64,000 bases of DNA, taken from contig CAJTGE010000023.1 of assembly GCA_910575795.1 (NCBI GenBank), positions 17,854 to 81,853 of the forward strand, written 5' to 3'. This DNA comes from Clostridiaceae bacterium. GTDB lineage: Bacteria > Bacillota > Clostridia > Lachnospirales > Lachnospiraceae. A program made the position numbers and the translations under genes. A model generated the notes under the pieces. That model saw nothing but the letters and a program-made list of their open reading frames with translations. It made no database searches and was not told the origin of the DNA. Shown here piece by piece: positions 22,510 through 31,710 of this stretch; position 1 is the stretch's first letter; each line of letters opens with the position of its first letter.

Positions 22510-23868
22510 ATGAATCAGACATTTATGAAAGAAAAACCGGTATTTCCGTTGCTGCTTTCTATGGGAATCCCCATGATCCTGTCCATGATGGCCAGTTCGC
22601 TCTACAATATCGTGGACAGCATCTTTGTCGCGCGCATCAGTGAAAATGCCATGACTGCCCTCTCCCTCGTATTTCCGCTGCAGAACCTGATCACAGCTAT
22701 TGGCGTAGGCTTTTCGATTGGCACGAATTCTGTGATCGCGCGCCTGCTGGGCGCGGGCCGGACGAAGGAGGCCGGGGAAGCCGCCACGCAGGGGCTGTTA
22801 TTAAGCCTGCTTCACGGAATCCTCATATGGCTCCTGGGATGGCTGGCTGTGTCCCATTTCCTCCACATGTTTACAGATGAGTCGCAGACGCTCCGCTTTG
22901 GCCTGCAGTACAGTATGATTGTATTCTGTTTTTCCCCTGTTGTCACAGCGGGCATCTCGTTTGAAAAGCTCTTTCAGGCAGTAGGGAGGATGGTGGTCTC
23001 CATGGCCTGTATGCTGATCGGCTGTATTGTGAATATCATCCTGGATCCGATCCTGATTTTCGGGCTGGGTCCGGCTCCGGCCATGGGAATCCGGGGCGCT
23101 GCGTGGGCTACCGGCATCGGCCAGGCCGTGACGCTGATAGTCTATATCCTCATTTACTGCATGCGCCCGGCCGATGCCCGGATTTCAGCCCGGTATCTGC
23201 GGCTTAACCGGGCGATCTGTCTTGATATGTACGCGGTAGGCACAGCCGCCACGCTGAACATGGCGCTTCCCTCTGTGCTGATCTCTGCCTTAAACGCCAT
23301 TCTCGCCCCATTTTCACAGAGCTACGTCCTGGTTCTGGGGGCTTACTACAAGCTTCAGGCGCTCCTGTATCAGACAGCCAACGGCCTGGTCCAGGGCATG
23401 CGCCCGATCGTGGCTTATAATTACGGCGCTAAGGAGTATGAGCGGGTCGACGGCATTTATAAAAGTGCGCTCGCTGTAATTGCCTCAATGATGCTGGCCG
23501 GAACCATCCTGTGCCTGGCCATCCCGGGCCGGCTGATTGCGATGTTTACGGAAAATCCTGACACGGTGCGGATCGGAGCCGGAGCGCTTCGGATCATCTG
23601 CCTGGGCTTTATCGTATCCTCCGTTTCTGTGACCTCCTCCGGCGCCCTGGAGGGACTGGGAAAGGGCGGGCCTTCCTTTCTGATATCGTTGCTTCGCTAT
23701 ATCCTTGTGATCCTGCCCGGCGCCTTCGTGTTAAGCCGCTTTCTCGGTGCGAAGGGCGTATGGCACAGCTTCTGGATCACGGAATTTGCGGCGGCGGGCT
23801 GTTCATGGATTATTTTCCGGAAAGCCGGGCATACAAAGGAGACTCCTCCGGCTGCAAAAACGCAATGA
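22510..23868 (+). CDS. MATE-family multidrug/cation exporter
   Basis: 452 residues, ATG behind AAGGAG. About 12 hydrophobic segments. It opens with the MATE core PVFPLLLSMGIPMILSMMA and SLYNIVDSIFVARI, and has two internally related halves (a second QANGLVQGMRPIVAYNYGA-like element near residue 300). It probably exports cationic drugs or metabolites using Na+ or H+. Substrate unknown. It has its own promoter and no operon partner. Confidence 0.9.
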   Translation: MNQTFMKEKPVFPLLLSMGIPMILSMMASSLYNIVDSIFVARISENAMTALSLVFPLQNLITAIGVGFSIGTNSVIARLLGAGRTKEAGEAATQGLLLSLLHGILIWLLGWLAVSHFLHMFTDESQTLRFGLQYSMIVFCFSPVVTAGISFEKLFQAVGRMVVSMACMLIGCIVNIILDPILIFGLGPAPAMGIRGAAWATGIGQAVTLIVYILIYCMRPADARISARYLRLNRAICLDMYAVGTAATLNMALPSVLISALNAILAPFSQSYVLVLGAYYKLQALLYQTANGLVQGMRPIVAYNYGAKEYERVDGIYKSALAVIASMMLAGTILCLAIPGRLIAMFTENPDTVRIGAGALRIICLGFIVSSVSVTSSGALEGLGKGGPSFLISLLRYILVILPGAFVLSRFLGAKGVWHSFWITEFAAAGCSWIIFRKAGHTKETPPAAKTQ

Positions 23869-24000
23869 TGACGCAGTTTACAGCCCGGCAGGGTGGAAGC
23901 CATATCACAGATGTAAGAAACCAAAGAAATCCGTATGATGCATGTAACCGCTCCGGCTGCTGTTAAACCTATCTTTTTTTCTGCAGCCGCAAATTTCTGA

Positions 24001-24029
24001 TAGACAGATACCATCCTCTGTTCTATAAT
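24001..24029 (+). promoter_or_regulatory. Promoter of the DUF3592-like gene
   Basis: -35 TAGACA (24001-24006, 5 of 6 to consensus), 17-bp spacer, -10 TATAAT (24024-24029). Confidence 0.6.
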
Positions 24030-24066
24030 AGACATGAAAATTAATATCTTTAAGGAGGAGAACCAA

Positions 24067-24540
24067 ATGGACAGTTCATTCAATCTCGCCATGGGGGGCA
24101 TATTTCTTGTGATTGCCCTGATCTTTGCCGGCGTTGCATTCGCCGTATTTTCCAAGTTTAAAAAACTGGGGAAACTCTTAAACCGCGCTCACTTAATGAC
24201 CGCAAAGGCAGAGGGGACAATCTCAGAGCTCGTCACAGTACGCCGCCGCAACCGCACCTTCCGCTGGACAAATCAGTACCCCATCGTCTCTTATCAGGTA
24301 AATGGGAAGAGCTATACGACAGCCCTGACATTTGCCGAGGCCAGAAAGGGAAAATACCGCCTGGGCGGGAACTATACCGTTTACTATATTCCCAACGAGC
24401 CGGACTGCTGTATCGTGGATGAATTCCGCTCCAAGATGCAGTCCAGCCGCACGATGAACCTTGTCGGCGTGGTTATTCTTGCGATCCTGACCTTCAATAT
24501 GCTGTTCGGCGCTCTGACCACGATGCTTGGTCTGGCATGA
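24067..24540 (+). CDS. DUF3592-like membrane protein
   Basis: 157 residues from the ATG of MDSSFNLAMGGIF, with AAGGAGG 8 bases upstream. An earlier in-frame ATG at 24034 lacks a ribosome site. One N-terminal helix (IFLVIALIFAGVAFAVF), a soluble beta-rich middle (residues 45-120) with NQYPIVSYQVNGKSYT and NYTVYYIPNEPDCCIVDE, then a C-terminal helix. The YPIV-Y-V-GK-Y and V-YNP-like strings match DUF3592, a family of unknown function. Monocistronic with its own promoter and terminator. Confidence 0.75.
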   Translation: MDSSFNLAMGGIFLVIALIFAGVAFAVFSKFKKLGKLLNRAHLMTAKAEGTISELVTVRRRNRTFRWTNQYPIVSYQVNGKSYTTALTFAEARKGKYRLGGNYTVYYIPNEPDCCIVDEFRSKMQSSRTMNLVGVVILAILTFNMLFGALTTMLGLA

Positions 24541-24560
24541 CGGACATAATGTCATACATA

Positions 24561-24597
24561 AAGGCGGTACTTTGGCTTCAAAGTACCGCCCTTTTTA
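24561..24597 (+). terminator. Rho-independent terminator after the DUF3592-like gene
   Basis: GGCGGTACTTTG stem, GCTT loop, matching arm, then CTTTTTA. It may also serve the convergent mutase gene on the other strand. Confidence 0.85.
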
Positions 24598-24635
24598 TGC
24601 ACAGACCCGTGCAGCGGAAACATACGCTTACGCTC

Positions 24636-25838
24636 TTAAAGCTCCAGCAGGCGATCGATGAGACGGTACCCGTCCCGTATAAATATACCGGCTGCTTTTG
24701 CATTTTTTTCACTGTACAAATACCCGCTCTTCTCCTGTTTGCGGCTGTCGTACAGAAGATACGGAACCGGATCCGACACGTGGGTACGGCAGCGGACGGG
24801 CGTGGGGTGATCCGGCAGGATCAGCAGGCGGTACGCCTCTCCTGATGCGTCCATCTCATCAGCCACGATGCGGATCAGCCTCTGATCCAGATAGCGGATG
24901 GCCTCCGCCTTCCGCTCGGCGCTTCCCTGATGGCCCATCTCGTCCGGCGCTTCCACATGGATGTAGGCAAAGTCCGCGCCGCCCTCCAAAAGAGCTTTTA
25001 CCGCCGCCCGCGCCTTGCCCTCATAATTCGTGCGCAGGCCGCCGTTCGCGCCCGGAACCATTATATTTTTCATGCCGGCCCCCACGGCGATCCCCTTTAA
25101 TAAGTCAACCGCCGAGATCATGACTCCCGTTTTCCCTGTCTTCTCATAGAAGGAGGACAGGGACGGGCGGGTACCCGCGCCCCAGAACCAGATGGAATTG
25201 GCTTTCTTCTTTCCCTCCGCCGCCCGTTCCTCATTGAGCGGATGATGGTTTAAGATGTCAAAGCTTTTCTGCATCATATTTTGCAGAACCGGATCTGACG
25301 GGAGATATGCTCCGATCCGGCGGGTGAGGATGTCGTGGGGCGGCGTCAGCTCCATCACCTCCCCGCCTGCCCAGATCAGAAGATGGCGGTAGCTCGTACC
25401 GGTATAAAACCGGTATTCTTCTGTCTGGAACGCATCCTTTACCGCATCCAGGAGGACAGCCGCATCCTCTGTGGAAATCTCGTCTGAGCTGTGATCCAGA
25501 ATAATCCGGTCCTCATACACAGACTCCCCCTCTGACAGGGTGACAAGGTTGCAGCGCATGGCAATATCATCGTCCTTCATATCTACGCCGATACTCAGCG
25601 CCTCCAGCGGCGAGCGGCCTGTATAATAGCGTTTCGGATCATACCCCAGAACAGCCAGATTCGCCGTATCGCTGCCCGGCTTCATGCCCTCCGGAATCGT
25701 GGCGGCCAGCCCCAGCTCCGAGACGGGGGCCAGGCGGTCCATCACCGGAGTTTCGGCATATTCAAGGGGCGTTTTCCCGCCCAGGGCCTCAATGGGCTCG
25801 TCTGCCATACCGTCCCCCAGAATCACAATATACTTCAT
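24636..25838 (-). CDS. apgM: Cofactor-independent phosphoglycerate mutase, archaeal (ApgM) type
   Basis: 400 residues. The ATG at 25836-25838 is preferred because the GAGGGG site sits 6 bases upstream. The ATG two codons earlier abuts that site. Alkaline-phosphatase superfamily: YIVILGDGMADEP (metal Asp), GMKPGSDTANLAVLGYDP (nucleophile Ser/Thr region), YTGRSPLEALSIG, YIHVEAPDEMGHQG (metal Asp/His) and ILPDHPTPVRCRTH. Converts 3- and 2-phosphoglycerate. Some clostridial members may act on other phosphoesters, so the metabolic role is less certain than the family. Confidence 0.88.
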   Translation of the reverse strand: MKYIVILGDGMADEPIEALGGKTPLEYAETPVMDRLAPVSELGLAATIPEGMKPGSDTANLAVLGYDPKRYYTGRSPLEALSIGVDMKDDDIAMRCNLVTLSEGESVYEDRIILDHSSDEISTEDAAVLLDAVKDAFQTEEYRFYTGTSYRHLLIWAGGEVMELTPPHDILTRRIGAYLPSDPVLQNMMQKSFDILNHHPLNEERAAEGKKKANSIWFWGAGTRPSLSSFYEKTGKTGVMISAVDLLKGIAVGAGMKNIMVPGANGGLRTNYEGKARAAVKALLEGGADFAYIHVEAPDEMGHQGSAERKAEAIRYLDQRLIRIVADEMDASGEAYRLLILPDHPTPVRCRTHVSDPVPYLLYDSRKQEKSGYLYSEKNAKAAGIFIRDGYRLIDRLLEL

Positions 25839-25879
25839 ATCCATCCCCTCTTTTTACGCAACACTACAACAGACATCCA

Positions 25880-25900
25880 GGACGCCTTTTTAAGGCGTCC
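25880..25900. other. Small perfect hairpin between serS and the mutase gene
   Basis: GGACGCC and its complement around TTTTTAA. No U-run follows on the minus strand, so it is at most a weak serS terminator. Confidence 0.4.
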
Positions 25901-25913
25901 GATTATCCCACAT

Positions 25914-27203
25914 TCATGCCTTCTGAACGGTCAGGCGTTCCATACCGCCCATATAGGGGCGTAAAGGCTCCGGAATCCGCACAGACCCGTCAGCCTCAAG
26001 ATTATTTTCCAGAAATGCGATCAGCATGCGGGGCGGGGCCACCACGGTATTGTTCAGCGTGTGGGCAAAATATTTCCCGTCCTCCCCGTTCACACGGATC
26101 TTTAAACGCCTTGCCTGCGCGTCGCCCAGATTCGAGCAGCTTCCCACCTCGAAATATTTCTTCTGTCTCGGGGACCACGCCTCCACGTCAACGGATTTTA
26201 CCTTCAGATCCGCCAGATCGCCGGAGCAGCACTCCAGTGTGCGGACCGGGATGTCCAGGGAGCGGAACAGATCCACCGTGTTCTGCCACAGCTTATCAAA
26301 CCACATGGGGCTGTCCTGCGGCTTGCAGACCACGATCATCTCCTGCTTTTCAAACTGATGGATGCGGTAAACGCCGCGCTCCTCAATGCCGTGCGCGCCT
26401 TTTTCCTTGCGGAAGCACGGGGAATAGCTCGTCAAAGTTTTCGGGAGCTCCGCCTCCGGGAGCACGGTATCAATGAATTTCCCGATCATGGAATGCTCGC
26501 TCGTGCCGATCAGGTACAGATCTTCCCCCTCGATCTTATACATCATGGCGTCCATCTCGGCAAAGCTCATCACCCCGGTCACCACGTTGCTGCGGATCAT
26601 GAACGGGGGCACGCAGTACGTGAAGCCGCGGCCAATCATAAAGTCCCTCGCATAGGCGATCACGGCCGAATGAAGCCTGGCAATATCCCCCATCAGATAG
26701 TAGAAACCATTCCCGGCCACTTTCCGGGCGCTGTCGAGGTCAATACCGTTAAAGCGCTCCATAATATCCGTGTGGTAGGGGATTTCAAAATCCGGGACCG
26801 CCGGCTCCCCATACTTCTGAACCTCCACGTTCTCACTGTCATCCCGGCCGATGGGCACGCTGGGATCAATTATGTTGGGAATGCGCATCATGATCGATAC
26901 AATCTTTTCTCCCAGCTCCTTTTCCTGCTCCTCCAGCCATGCAAGGCGCGCGGCGTTCTCCGCCACCTGCTTTTTAAGCGCCTCTGCCTCCTCTTTCTTT
27001 CCCTGGCCCATCAGCGAGCCTATCTGCTTGGCTATCTTATTTTTCCCGGCGCGCAGATCATCCGCTTCCTTTTTCACCGCCCGGTTCTTTACATCCAGCT
27101 CAATGACCTCATCCACCAGGCCAAGCTTGCTGTCCTGAAATTTATTCCTGATATTCTGCTTCACAGCCTCCGGATTTTCCCTGACAAACTTTAAATCTAA
27201 CAT
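25914..27203 (-). CDS. serS: Seryl-tRNA synthetase
   Basis: 429 residues from the ATG of MLDLKFVRENPEAV, behind AGGAGGAAG. N-terminal antiparallel coiled coil (about 30-100, Lys/Glu-rich) for tRNA-Ser binding. The class II catalytic core follows with RFNGIDLD, motif 2 (SPCFRKEKGAHG...GVYRIHQFEKQE) and motif 3 (HTLNNTVVAPPRMLIAFLENN). Full length. The upstream gap to pdxK is too short and lacks T-box features. Confidence 0.96.
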   Translation of the reverse strand: MLDLKFVRENPEAVKQNIRNKFQDSKLGLVDEVIELDVKNRAVKKEADDLRAGKNKIAKQIGSLMGQGKKEEAEALKKQVAENAARLAWLEEQEKELGEKIVSIMMRIPNIIDPSVPIGRDDSENVEVQKYGEPAVPDFEIPYHTDIMERFNGIDLDSARKVAGNGFYYLMGDIARLHSAVIAYARDFMIGRGFTYCVPPFMIRSNVVTGVMSFAEMDAMMYKIEGEDLYLIGTSEHSMIGKFIDTVLPEAELPKTLTSYSPCFRKEKGAHGIEERGVYRIHQFEKQEMIVVCKPQDSPMWFDKLWQNTVDLFRSLDIPVRTLECCSGDLADLKVKSVDVEAWSPRQKKYFEVGSCSNLGDAQARRLKIRVNGEDGKYFAHTLNNTVVAPPRMLIAFLENNLEADGSVRIPEPLRPYMGGMERLTVQKA

Positions 27204-27309
27204 ATCTTCCTCCTGCCGCATTGTTTTCTTTTATTTCTTTGACGATTATACTACAGTTTTTTTTGGATGAAAAGCCCTAAAAATGGGCAGACCCGCTAAG
27301 AGGGGATGC

Positions 27310-27362
27310 GAAAGGGCCGCCGGAAGCGGGCGGTATATCCGGCGAAACCGCGCTCCCGCTCA
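27310..27362. repeat. GGGCCGCC-element, partial copy
   Basis: AAAGGGCCGCC, then TATATCCGGCGAAACCGCGCTC, the left end of the family whose full copies are at 44478 and 44981. Truncated after the CGCTCCCGCTC segment. Confidence 0.6.
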
Positions 27363-28184
27363 AAGCTTCATCAAATACCCCAGGCACTCCTCCAGACAAA
27401 GCCCCTCCCGTTCCTCCGTCCCGAGCGCTTTTGACTTCTCCACACATTTGCGCGTAAATGCAGCCGCCCTTCTGACAGCCTCCTCCAGCTCCACGCCGCG
27501 CACCACGCTCGCGCCCAGCACGGCGGCGAAGATATCCCCTGTTCCGTGATAGCTTCCCTCCACATAATGCGCTGTCTGGAAGATCGGCTCCTTCCCTTTT
27601 TCATGGATCACATTCATGATCGAGTTTCCCTTGACCACCCCGGTCAGCACTACCGCGCCGGCTCCCAGCATCAAAAGCTTAAAGGTCAGATCCGAGAGAC
27701 GCCTTCTGCTCCAGCCGTTCTCCTGCCAGGGCGTTTCGGTCAAAAGGCAGGCCTCGGTTAAGTTGGGGGTGATGATGTCCGCATATACAATCAGCTCCCG
27801 CATGGCGTCGCAGATCTCCTCATCGCAGATGCGGTAGCGCGTTCCGTGATCGCCCATGGTGGGATCCACCAGAAGCATGGTGTCCCTGCGTTTGAAATGC
27901 TGGATAAAATCCGTCACAATCTCCGCCTGGCGCGCGGATCCCAGGAATCCGGTCATAATGCCGTCCATCTCAAAGCCCAGCGTTTTCCACTCCCCGATGT
28001 AGGGCGTCATGCGATCCGTATAATCGTCAAAATAGCAGGACGGATAGCCTGCATGGTTGGACAGCACTGCCGTCACTACAGGACAGCACTGTACCTTTAA
28101 CGCACTGATGACAGGAATAGCCGCTGTCAATGCACAGCGGCCATATCCTGCTATATCGCTTATAACAGCCAGTTTTTTACTCAT
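27360..28184 (-). CDS. Pyridoxamine/pyridoxal kinase (PfkB/ThiD-like)
   Basis: 274 residues from the ATG of MSKKLAVISDIAGYG. A GTG seven codons upstream is an alternative start. Ribokinase-superfamily kinase: GRCALTAAIPVISALKVQ near the substrate site, LVDPTMGDHGTRY, TPNLTEACLLT, and EGSYHGTGDIFAAVLGA with the catalytic GTGD anion hole. It phosphorylates B6 vitamers with ATP. The preceding gene encodes an ECF substrate-binding component 39 bp upstream, which together suggests vitamin B6 uptake and salvage. Confidence 0.88.
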   Translation of the reverse strand: MSKKLAVISDIAGYGRCALTAAIPVISALKVQCCPVVTAVLSNHAGYPSCYFDDYTDRMTPYIGEWKTLGFEMDGIMTGFLGSARQAEIVTDFIQHFKRRDTMLLVDPTMGDHGTRYRICDEEICDAMRELIVYADIITPNLTEACLLTETPWQENGWSRRRLSDLTFKLLMLGAGAVVLTGVVKGNSIMNVIHEKGKEPIFQTAHYVEGSYHGTGDIFAAVLGASVVRGVELEEAVRRAAAFTRKCVEKSKALGTEEREGLCLEECLGYLMKL

Positions 28185-28223
28185 TCCTCTAATCGTCTCC
28201 TCCACGTCCGGCTCCCGCGGCGG

Positions 28224-28814
28224 TCAGGCTCTCATCGCCTGCAAAAGTCCGGCCTTTTTGAGCGCCGGGCGCGCTGCTCCATACGCCGCTACAGATACCA
28301 CGGCGGACGCCGCTGCATTGATGGAGGTGGAGGCCAAGTTCCAGGCCAGCGCAAGCTCCGCGGCGGGCTTTCCGATCACCCACAGCTTATAGTAATATCC
28401 GATCAGCGGATCCGCAATGACGTTAAAGAGCAGCCCCAGCACAGCCGCCAGAACCGTAAATTTAAAAATATGCCCCGAATCGCGGCTCTCTGCGATCTTC
28501 CCGATCCGATGCGCCACAAAGCCGGTAATCAACCCGATACAAAGCTTGCAGATAAAGGTCTTTGGCGCGTAAACGACATAGACCGGATCAAGCAGATCCC
28601 CGATGGTCATGCCAATCGCTCCGCCTAACCCGCCGTAAACGCCTCCCATTAACAGAGCGCCGATCACGCAGACCGCATTCCCCAGATGAATAGAGGTAGC
28701 GTCTCCGCCCGGCAGGGTGATTTTAATCTGGCCATACGTAAATACCACATAGGACAGGGCGGCCAGAAGCCCAATCATAGAAACCTTATACGCCTTATTG
28801 GATGCTTGTGTCAT
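28224..28814 (-). CDS. ECF transporter S component, probable pyridoxine-type (PdxU-like)
   Basis: 196 residues from the ATG of MTQASNKAYKVSMIGLL, behind AAGGAG. Five to six hydrophobic segments, with GGDATSIHLGNAVCVIGALLMGG and GGLGGAIGMTIGDLLDP, the pattern of ECF S components. It would bind a vitamin at the membrane and use the shared EcfA/A'/T module, which is encoded elsewhere. Specificity for B6 is inferred from the adjacent pyridoxamine kinase gene. Confidence 0.85.
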   Translation of the reverse strand: MTQASNKAYKVSMIGLLAALSYVVFTYGQIKITLPGGDATSIHLGNAVCVIGALLMGGVYGGLGGAIGMTIGDLLDPVYVVYAPKTFICKLCIGLITGFVAHRIGKIAESRDSGHIFKFTVLAAVLGLLFNVIADPLIGYYYKLWVIGKPAAELALAWNLASTSINAAASAVVSVAAYGAARPALKKAGLLQAMRA

Positions 28815-29046
28815 GATGATCTCTCCTTTTTGCAAACTGGCGGTATCCCGGCGCTGCCCGTTTATATGGGACGGCGGCTGGTTTGATATCGTTTTCCTTC
28901 TTTGTTCTTTGATAAGCATCATCATAGCACAAATGTGTGCATGTAAAAACATACAGTTTTATAAAATTTTAGCGGGTCAGTTGTTTTGCAGCGGTTTATA
29001 TGACTGGATAAGCAGATTGTTTCATGGCGCGCCATGCTTAATCGTG
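28815..29046. other. Non-coding gap upstream of the ECF component
   Basis: AT-rich sequence with no supported gene, just before the repeat element at 29047-29146. The remaining gap to 29342 is also without a supported gene. It contains TTGACAGATCGCATTATATTGG and several partial palindromes. Confidence 0.5.
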
Positions 29047-29146
29047 AGAGGGCCGCCCGAGTCAGGTTTTATATCCAACGGGACCTCGCTAAGCGCCGGC
29101 GGTTTTCTACGGGTTCCTTATAGAAATAGAACCTGACTCGGGCTAC
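29047..29146. repeat. GGGCCGCC...GGCTAC element, short form
   Basis: Begins GAGGGCCGCC and ends GGCTAC. The outer stem is CGAGTCAGGTT paired with AACCTGACTCG. It keeps the CTCGCTAAG...CCGGCGGTTTTC and GGGTTCCTTA blocks of the long copies but lacks their middle part. Confidence 0.75.
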
Positions 29147-29342
29147 ATGATCGGCGGGCCATATGTATTTGACAGATCGCATTATATTGGATATATCGAG
29201 ATAAAAAACTATACTCTGAAATCTTACGTTCATGGCATTCGTCCAGATATATGCCAACATCCTTAATTACGCCAGAAGCAAATGATATCGAGTGCGCACG
29301 GTAACTGCGCCGTATATCATCATATCCAATCAGCGATATGTA

Positions 29343-29993
29343 CTAATCATGTGACTCCACACACAGCAGTACGCCGCGTTCAAGCTCCAGATACCCTTCC
29401 TCGCCGGCCAGCTCATTACTGATGCAGCGGCTTGTCCCCAGACAGATTGTCTTATGGTCCAGCGGATATTGAAATCCTTTCAGCGTCAGCCCCTCCACCG
29501 ATTCCGTCATGGGCAGGAAGGAAATATACCTCCCATAGAGCTCCTTTTTCCTGAAATACGCCCGTTTACCCACCAGATACAGGCGGTTGCGCGGATCGTA
29601 GATGGAGACATCCATCCCGCGCCCGTAGAACTGGTACATTAACTGAATATTGCCGATCGCATGATCCATCCGCCCGCCCAGCGCGCCCAGGATGTCCGCC
29701 GCCGCACATCCGCTCCTCTCCGCTGCCAGAAGCGCCAGCTCGGTATCCGTCTCATCCTTTTGCGGGGAATGGATCTCAAAGCAGATTCCCGGATCGTTCC
29801 TGTATTCCTCCAGCACGTCCCCGGGAAGCGAGTCAAAATCCCCCACCGCCTCGTCCGGCGTAAGGCCCAGGGCCCTGACAGCCAGAAGTCCTGCATCCGC
29901 CGCCACAATCCGATCATAAGCGCGTCCCCTTAAAAACCGCTCAGCAAACGCCAGATCTATGCTGCCTCCTGTTACAATCAGGCACCGTTTCAT
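29343..29993 (-). CDS. thiN: Thiamine pyrophosphokinase
   Basis: 216 residues. ATP + thiamine to thiamine diphosphate. Recognisable blocks: CLIVTGGSIDLAFA, DRIVAADAGLLAVRALG, AVGDFDSLP, the metal site QKDETDTELALLAAE, and GGRMDHAIGNIQLM. This is the final gene of the conserved prkC-rsgA-rpe-thiN order, separated from rpe by a short repeat-bearing gap. No spoVM-like peptide gene is visible after it. Confidence 0.92.
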   Translation of the reverse strand: MKRCLIVTGGSIDLAFAERFLRGRAYDRIVAADAGLLAVRALGLTPDEAVGDFDSLPGDVLEEYRNDPGICFEIHSPQKDETDTELALLAAERSGCAAADILGALGGRMDHAIGNIQLMYQFYGRGMDVSIYDPRNRLYLVGKRAYFRKKELYGRYISFLPMTESVEGLTLKGFQYPLDHKTICLGTSRCISNELAGEEGYLELERGVLLCVESHD

Positions 29994-30084
29994 GTCACGC
30001 TCCCTCTTTTTGCCTTAATCATATGCTTCAAAACCAATATCATTTTATTGCCGATAAAATACATTTGCTTTTCTCCGGGCGGAA

Positions 30085-30125
30085 ACGGGGGCCCGTCGGA
30101 TATAGAACCTGACTCGGGCGGCCCT
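30085..30125. repeat. GGGCCGCC-element, end fragment
   Basis: Carries ATATAGAACCTGACTCGGGC followed by GGCCC, a reverse-oriented copy of one end of the element at 29047-29146. It lies between thiN and rpe. Confidence 0.55.
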
Positions 30126-30157
30126 TCCACAACAAACCACAGCCTGCAAACATCCCG

Positions 30158-30826
30158 CTACGCCTCCCCCTCAAACTCCCGGAAGATCTCCTTAAACCGC
30201 CTCACATTCCCCGCCGCGTCCCCTCCAAACACCGCAGAGCCGGCCACAATCACATCCGCCCCGGCCTCCAGCGCCAGCCGCACATTGTCTGCCGTTATGC
30301 CTCCGTCCACCTCAATGCGCGGCGATAGGCCCAGAGAAGCGCACATGTCCTTCAGCGCCCGGATCTTATCCATCATCCCGGGTATCAGCTTCTGCCCTCC
30401 AAAGCCGGGATTAACTGTCATCACAAGCACCAGGTCAAGCTCTCCCAAAACCCAGCGCAGTACTTCCGGCGGAGTGGCCGGATTGAGGGCGGCGCCGGCC
30501 ATCAGGCCCGCCTCCTTAATCTGGCGTATGGTCCGATCCAGGTGGCGGCAGGCTTCGGCGTGGACGCAGATCAGATCCGCCCCGGCGCGCTTCATGTCAT
30601 CCACATAGCGCGACGGCTCCTCCACCATCATGTGGACGTCAAAGATCCGCTCCGTACAGCCCCGCACGCTCCCGATGAGAGGCATCCCAAAGGAAATGCT
30701 GGGCACAAAGGTTCCGTCCATCACATCGAGATGGATATAGTCCGCCCCGGCGCGGTCCACTGACTGAATCTGCTCCCCCAGCCTTTTAAAATCCGCTCCC
30801 AGAACAGACGGCGCTAACAAAATCAT
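30158..30826 (-). CDS. rpe: Ribulose-phosphate 3-epimerase
   Basis: 222 residues. TIM barrel of the pentose phosphate pathway, interconverting D-ribulose-5-P and D-xylulose-5-P. Motifs: APSVLGADFKRLGEQI, DYIHLDVMDGTFVPSISFG (metal His/Asp), DVHMMVEEPSRYVD, MTVNPGFGGQKLIP and EVDGGITADNVRLAL. The ribosome site AGGAGG lies inside the rsgA stop region, so translation is probably coupled. Confidence 0.96.
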   Translation of the reverse strand: MILLAPSVLGADFKRLGEQIQSVDRAGADYIHLDVMDGTFVPSISFGMPLIGSVRGCTERIFDVHMMVEEPSRYVDDMKRAGADLICVHAEACRHLDRTIRQIKEAGLMAGAALNPATPPEVLRWVLGELDLVLVMTVNPGFGGQKLIPGMMDKIRALKDMCASLGLSPRIEVDGGITADNVRLALEAGADVIVAGSAVFGGDAAGNVRRFKEIFREFEGEA

Positions 30827-30828
30827 CC

Positions 30829-31704
30829 TCAGTACCTCCTCCTGTCCTTCAGCTCCTGGTACAGGAGCCTGTAATTCTCATATCGTTCCCGTCCTATTTT
30901 TCCTTCGCCCACGGCTGTCTTTACGCCGCACTCGCGCTCCCCTATGTGAACGCAGCCCAAAAAGCGGCAGTCCTCCTCCCACCCGGCAAATTCCGGAAAG
31001 CACGCCTTCAGCTCCTCCGGCATCAGATCTCCGATATACAGGGAGCTGAATCCCGGCGTGTCAACGATATAGGTATCCTGTTCCACAAAAAAGAGCTCCG
31101 AGTGGCGCGTCGTGTGCTTTCCCCGGCGGATGCGGCTGCTGATCTCCCCGGTCTGCATGTCTGCTTCGGGCCAGAGCCAGTTGGTGATTGAGGATTTCCC
31201 CACCCCGGAGGGGCCGGCCAGCACTGTGGTCTTTCCCGTAAACAGCGCGCGCAGATCCTCAAGGCCTGATTCGGCCCGGATGCTGACAAAGCGCAGAGGG
31301 TAGCCCGCCGGCTCATAGAGAGCCGAAAGGCGCTTCGTCTCCTCCCCGCCCAGATCCGTTTTGTTAAAGCAGATCGCCGCCGGGATGTTCTGGCGCGCCA
31401 TCATGACCAGAAACCGGTCCAGAAGGTTTAAATTCGGCGCGGGATCCGATACGGCGAACACCACGACCGCCTGATCCACATTCGCCACGGCCGGCCGGAT
31501 CAGGCTGTTGGCGCGGGGAAGGATCGCATCGATATTCCCCTCCCCGGCCGCCTCGTCGAGAACCGTGATCTCCACGTCGTCCCCGACCAGGGGCTTTACC
31601 CCCCGGTTGCGGAAGACGCCCCTGGCCTTACACGCATACGTCCGGCTGATCCCGTCGTGGACGTAATAAAATCCTGCAATTCCTTTAACAATCTTTCCTC
31701 TCAT
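30829..31704 (-). CDS. rsgA: Ribosome small-subunit GTPase RsgA
   Basis: 291 residues. N-terminal OB fold (1-65), then a circularly permuted GTPase: CFNKTDLGG (G4), VLAGPSGVGKSSITNWL (P-loop), the HTTRHSE switch region and VDTPGFSSLY (G3). A C-terminal zinc finger has CRFLGCVHIGERECGV. It assists late 30S subunit maturation. Lies between prkC and rpe as in other Firmicutes. Confidence 0.96.
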   Translation of the reverse strand: MRGKIVKGIAGFYYVHDGISRTYACKARGVFRNRGVKPLVGDDVEITVLDEAAGEGNIDAILPRANSLIRPAVANVDQAVVVFAVSDPAPNLNLLDRFLVMMARQNIPAAICFNKTDLGGEETKRLSALYEPAGYPLRFVSIRAESGLEDLRALFTGKTTVLAGPSGVGKSSITNWLWPEADMQTGEISSRIRRGKHTTRHSELFFVEQDTYIVDTPGFSSLYIGDLMPEELKACFPEFAGWEEDCRFLGCVHIGERECGVKTAVGEGKIGRERYENYRLLYQELKDRRRY

Positions 31705-31710
31705 GCGCCC

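Noticed and set aside
24698-25123. 141-residue Pro/Arg/Ser-rich plus-strand frame
   Set aside because: Antisense to the phosphoglycerate mutase gene and low complexity.
26358-27194. 278-residue plus-strand frame
   Set aside because: Entirely antisense to serS, with no features of a real protein.
27204-27360. T-box riboswitch upstream of serS
   Set aside because: The gap is too short, and no T-box sequence or specifier stem is visible.
28815-29342. spoVM or another small gene after thiN
   Set aside because: No peptide resembling SpoVM is encoded in any frame. The region is a repeat plus AT-rich spacer.
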